Below, piece by piece: positions 7,203 through 8,931 of a DNA stretch of 8,931 bases; positions within the stretch are counted from its first letter, which is position 1, and each line of letters begins with the position of its first letter. The DNA comes from an uncultured Oscillospiraceae bacterium (GTDB lineage: Bacteria > Bacillota > Clostridia > Oscillospirales > Oscillospiraceae): contig CAKTJA010000047.1 of NCBI GenBank assembly GCA_934567115.1, positions 1-8,931 on the forward strand, in the 5' to 3' direction. Position numbers and translations under genes: made by a program. The notes beneath the pieces were generated by a model. The model had not been told where the DNA came from and ran no database searches. It worked only from the letters and a program-made list of their open reading frames with translations.

Positions 7203-7213
7203 AAATTCAGTAG

Positions 7214-7225
7214 AACGGCGCCGTT
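7214..7225. repeat. Perfect 12-bp palindrome upstream of the aminopeptidase gene
   Basis: AACGGCGCCGTT at 7214-7225 is its own reverse complement and lies 24 nt upstream of the M29 gene start, within the 126-nt mgtE-aminopeptidase gap (7190-7315). An overlapping 5-bp stem, CGGCG with CGCCG (7216-7231), is also possible. The rest of the gap is GC-rich with no convincing -35/-10 pair and no hairpin followed by a T run. The palindrome could be an operator, part of an RNA hairpin, or chance in GC-rich DNA. Confidence 0.4.
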
Positions 7226-7315
7226 TCGCCGCGCAAGAGCGGACCTGCCGGGGCGCCGGACCGGAGCAACGCCACTTTACTGCGCATCGCGGGGAAATAT
7301 TCCGACGCGCCGGGG

Positions 7316-8701
7316 TCAGATCCCCAGAAGCAGTGAGGCAAATTGAAAATAGATGATAAGCGACATCGCGTCTACGATCGTTGAAATGAACGGAGAGGCC
7401 ATGACCGCAGGGTCCAGCCCGATCCGTTCGGCAAGGATCGGCAGAGAGCAGCCGACAAGCTTGGCGAAGAACACCACGAACACCAGCGTCAGGCACACCA
7501 CCAGCGCGACCGTCGGCGTTACGGCGGCGTTGTGCAGCAGCGTGCGGTCGATCAGCATCATCTTCACAAAGTTTGCCCCGCCCAGACATACGCCGCACAG
7601 CACGGCCACGCGAAGCTCCTTCCAGATGACGCGGCCGATGTCGGAAAACTCGACCTCGTCAAGCGACAGGGCGCGGATGACCGCGACGCTTGCCTGCGTG
7701 CCGCTGTTGCCGCCGGTCCCCGTCAGCATGGGGATGAAGGCGTTGAGCGCGATGCAGGCGGCAAGCGCGGTCTCGTAGTGGTTGAGGATGATGCCGGTGA
7801 AGGTGGCCGAAAGCATCAGCACCAGAAGCCATGGGATGCGCGCCTTCCAGGTTTCGAGAACGCCGGTTTTCAGATAGGGCTTGTCCGAGGGCAGCATGGC
7901 CGCCATCTTTTCAAAGTCCTCAGTGGCCTCCTCCTCCATGACGTCGATCGCGTCGTCGACCGTGATAATGCCGACGAGGCGGTTTTCCTTATCGACGACG
8001 GGAAGCGCGATGAAGTCGTATTTGGAGAAGGTCTGCGCAACATCCTCCTTGTCCTCCAGCGTCGAGACGGAGATGACGTTCGGGTCCATTACGTCCTCAA
8101 TGACCTCGTCCTCGTCCGAAAGCAGGATCGTGCGCAGAGAGACGATGCCGAGCAGCTTGCGCGCGGGATCGACCACATAGCAGACGTTGATCGTCTCCTT
8201 GTCCGTGCCGGTGCGGCGGATGCGCTTGAGCGCGTCCTCAACCGTCATGTCGCGCTTGAGATCGACGAACTCGGTCGTCATCAGCGAGCCGGCGGAATCC
8301 TCGGGATATTTCAGAATTTCGTTGATGCTTTTGCGGGTGTCGGGATCGGCGTGCTTGAGGATGCGCTTGACAACGCCCGCAGGCATCTCTTCAACGATAT
8401 CGACCGTGTCGTCGAGGTACAGCTCGTCAAGGACCTCTTTAAGCTCGGTATTCGAAAAGCCCCGGATCAGCATTTCCTGTACATCCGGCTCCAGCTCGAC
8501 GAAAAGCTCCGCCGCCGGCTCCTTCGGGAGAAGACGGAACAGCAGCGGCAGGATCTCGCCGGGCAGGTCGTCGAACAGGTCGGCGATGTCCGCCGGCTCC
8601 AGCTCGATCAGCACAGCGCGCAGCGCCGCGTACTGCTTTCGGCGCGTCATCTCCTCAATGCGGTCAAGCAGCTCGTCGCGGCGCTCTTCAAAATCGACCA
8701 T
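7316..8701 (-). CDS. mgtE: MgtE family magnesium transporter
   Basis: Inner-membrane Mg2+ channel/transporter, 461 residues from the chosen start, as usual for MgtE. Order: an acidic helical N domain of superhelical repeats (about 1-130, including LEPADIADLFDDLP); a tandem CBS pair (about 138-195 and 202-257) that senses cytosolic Mg2+; a connecting helix (about 258-285); and five membrane segments (about 288-460). Pore signatures are PMLTGTGGNSGTQ (324-336) and GLDPAVMASPF (428-438), with Asp430 the counterpart of the pore-lining Asp of Thermus MgtE. The start MVDFEERRDE at 8701 is backed by AAGGAGG 8 nt upstream. The frame stays open to 8809, but those 36 extra codons run through the leader hairpins and look unlike the family. 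A riboswitch-like leader precedes it, implying control by Mg2+ at the RNA level. Confidence 0.96.
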   Translation of the reverse strand: MVDFEERRDELLDRIEEMTRRKQYAALRAVLIELEPADIADLFDDLPGEILPLLFRLLPKEPAAELFVELEPDVQEMLIRGFSNTELKEVLDELYLDDTVDIVEEMPAGVVKRILKHADPDTRKSINEILKYPEDSAGSLMTTEFVDLKRDMTVEDALKRIRRTGTDKETINVCYVVDPARKLLGIVSLRTILLSDEDEVIEDVMDPNVISVSTLEDKEDVAQTFSKYDFIALPVVDKENRLVGIITVDDAIDVMEEEATEDFEKMAAMLPSDKPYLKTGVLETWKARIPWLLVLMLSATFTGIILNHYETALAACIALNAFIPMLTGTGGNSGTQASVAVIRALSLDEVEFSDIGRVIWKELRVAVLCGVCLGGANFVKMMLIDRTLLHNAAVTPTVALVVCLTLVFVVFFAKLVGCSLPILAERIGLDPAVMASPFISTIVDAMSLIIYFQFASLLLGI

Positions 8702-8709
8702 GCGCCGCC

Positions 8710-8716
8710 CCTCCTT
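8710..8716 (-). promoter_or_regulatory. Ribosome binding site fixing the mgtE start
   Basis: AAGGAGG on the minus strand, 8 nt before the ATG at 8701, argues for the 461-residue product rather than an upstream in-frame ATG at 8809. Confidence 0.85.
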
Positions 8717-8740
8717 TCCGTAAAAATGCCCCAAAGCGGG

Positions 8741-8782
8741 TAAAATAAAAAGCCCCACAGTCCTGCGTCCGGTGACGAGGCC
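8741..8782 (-). terminator. Candidate attenuator hairpin in the mgtE leader (promoter-distal)
   Basis: On the minus strand, GGCCUCGU (complement of 8775-8782) can pair with GUGGGGCU (complement of 8751-8758), an 8-bp stem with four G-U pairs. An inner CGUC/GACG hairpin is an alternative fold. The stem is followed by UUUUUAUUUUA (complement of 8741-8751), the best U-rich tract in this leader. It lies between the riboswitch-like element and the mgtE ribosome binding site, where a riboswitch-controlled terminator is expected. The stem is imperfect, so this is a candidate only. Confidence 0.45.
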
Positions 8783-8798
8783 ATGGAAGCGACATCGA

Positions 8799-8826
8799 TA
8801 AAACCGCATGCGGCGGTTTTTTCTTA
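8799..8826. terminator. Terminator-like hairpin in the mgtE leader (riboswitch-proximal)
   Basis: AAAACCGC at 8800-8807 pairs with GCGGTTTT at 8813-8820 across a 5-nt loop. Read on the plus strand it ends in TTTTTTCTT, a good terminator tail. Read on the minus strand, the direction of mgtE transcription, it ends GCGGUUUUAUC with only four Us. On the minus strand the ACCG of its 5' arm could instead pair with the CGGU just upstream (complement of 8827-8830), at the end of the M-box-like element, offering a possible alternative fold. Whether it terminates or mainly switches structure is unknown. Confidence 0.55.
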
Positions 8827-8931
8827 CCGTTCAAGCTTTAGCATCATCAGGCGGTGAAACTGCGTTAGATGGCACCTTGGTTTCGATGCCAACTGTTCAA
8901 ACCCTCGCATCGTGTCTCCACGACTCTGCGG
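8827..8931 (-). ncRNA. M-box (ykoK)-like Mg2+ riboswitch, 3' part, cut by the window edge
   Basis: Upstream of mgtE, the minus-strand leader contains elements in the same order as the 3' two thirds of the M-box: a GAGA-loop hairpin UCGUG/CACGA (8911-8924), then GGGU and AACAG (about 8893-8904), a stem UGGCA/UGCCA (8870-8891), a UAACGCAG stretch resembling the M-box UAAUGCAG (about 8859-8866), and near the 3' end GAUGCUAAAGCUUGAACGG, which contains the conserved GCUAAAGCU (8834-8842). The conserved GACGCCAAU segment is not intact and the 5' GGUGAGGCUCCU region would lie outside the window. Comparison is from memory of the family, so this is a divergent or mis-recognised M-box. M-boxes commonly precede mgtE and turn expression off at high Mg2+. 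Confidence 0.5.

Noticed and set aside
6059..7213. 384-codon open frame on the plus strand opposite the M29 aminopeptidase
   Set aside because: It is antisense to an M29 gene with intact metal ligands; the Arg-rich product has no family features.
7190..7260. Promoter for the aminopeptidase gene
   Set aside because: The best pair (TTGCGC and TACTGA-like) is a poor match to consensus in a GC-rich gap, not enough to call.
7312..7325. GGGG/CCCC hairpin across the mgtE stop codon as a terminator
   Set aside because: The stem is only 4 bp and is not followed by a T-run on the minus strand.
7532..8743. 403-codon open frame on the plus strand opposite mgtE
   Set aside because: It is the complement of a conserved MgtE gene and is rich in Arg, Asp, Val and Gln with no motif; it is open because of GC-biased codon third positions.
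8702..8809. N-terminal extension of mgtE to an ATG at 8809
   Set aside because: The extra 36 residues run through two hairpins and a U-tract, do not resemble MgtE, and the ATG at 8701 has a well-placed AAGGAGG.
8845..8931. tRNA-like look on the plus strand (GTTCAAACC resembling a T-loop)
   Set aside because: No cloverleaf forms: the stem that would be the anticodon arm encloses a 12-nt loop, the T-stem does not close and there is no proper D-arm.

Overview
This is a GC-rich window (codon third positions strongly G/C) with strong AGGAGG-type ribosome binding sites. It carries a clostridial-type Rnf gene order (C-D-G-E-A-B) and an MgtE gene with a riboswitch-like leader. Together these point to an anaerobic, high-GC Firmicute of the Oscillospiraceae/Ruminococcaceae type, probably a gut clostridium. 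That assignment is inferred from gene order and composition; there is no rRNA or marker phylogeny here.

Left half, + strand (1-4647): the Rnf ion-translocating ferredoxin:NAD+ oxidoreductase operon. The window opens inside rnfC, and rnfD, rnfG, rnfE, rnfA and rnfB follow with gaps of at most 18 nt or a 4-nt overlap. All cofactor signatures visible in the sequence are intact: two 4Fe-4S motifs in RnfC, covalent-FMN motifs in RnfD and RnfG, paired membrane cysteines in RnfA and RnfE, and a cysteine-rich RnfB with an extra ferredoxin module. The complex would couple electron flow between reduced ferredoxin and NAD+ to Na+ or H+ movement across the membrane. A strong hairpin terminator at about 4664-4692 separates this operon from the convergent genes to its right.

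Right half, - strand (8931 down to 4722): reading in the direction of transcription there is a leader resembling the 3' part of an M-box Mg2+ riboswitch, two terminator-like hairpins, mgtE (Mg2+ transporter), a 126-nt gap containing a perfect 12-bp palindrome, an M29 aminopeptidase, a gamma-class carbonic anhydrase-like hexapeptide protein, a stand-alone AroQ-class chorismate mutase and a type II 3-dehydroquinate dehydratase. The last three are packed with overlapping stop/start codons. The final two belong to aromatic amino-acid biosynthesis (shikimate pathway, then prephenate).

No phage, insertion sequence, CRISPR array, tRNA or rRNA was seen. Several long antisense open frames are composition artefacts of GC-rich genes. 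I did not find an undescribed system. The items most worth checking are the divergent M-box-like leader cut by the right edge, the Ala/Lys-rich tails shared by RnfC and RnfB, and the tightly overlapping carbonic anhydrase-chorismate mutase-dehydroquinase cluster.
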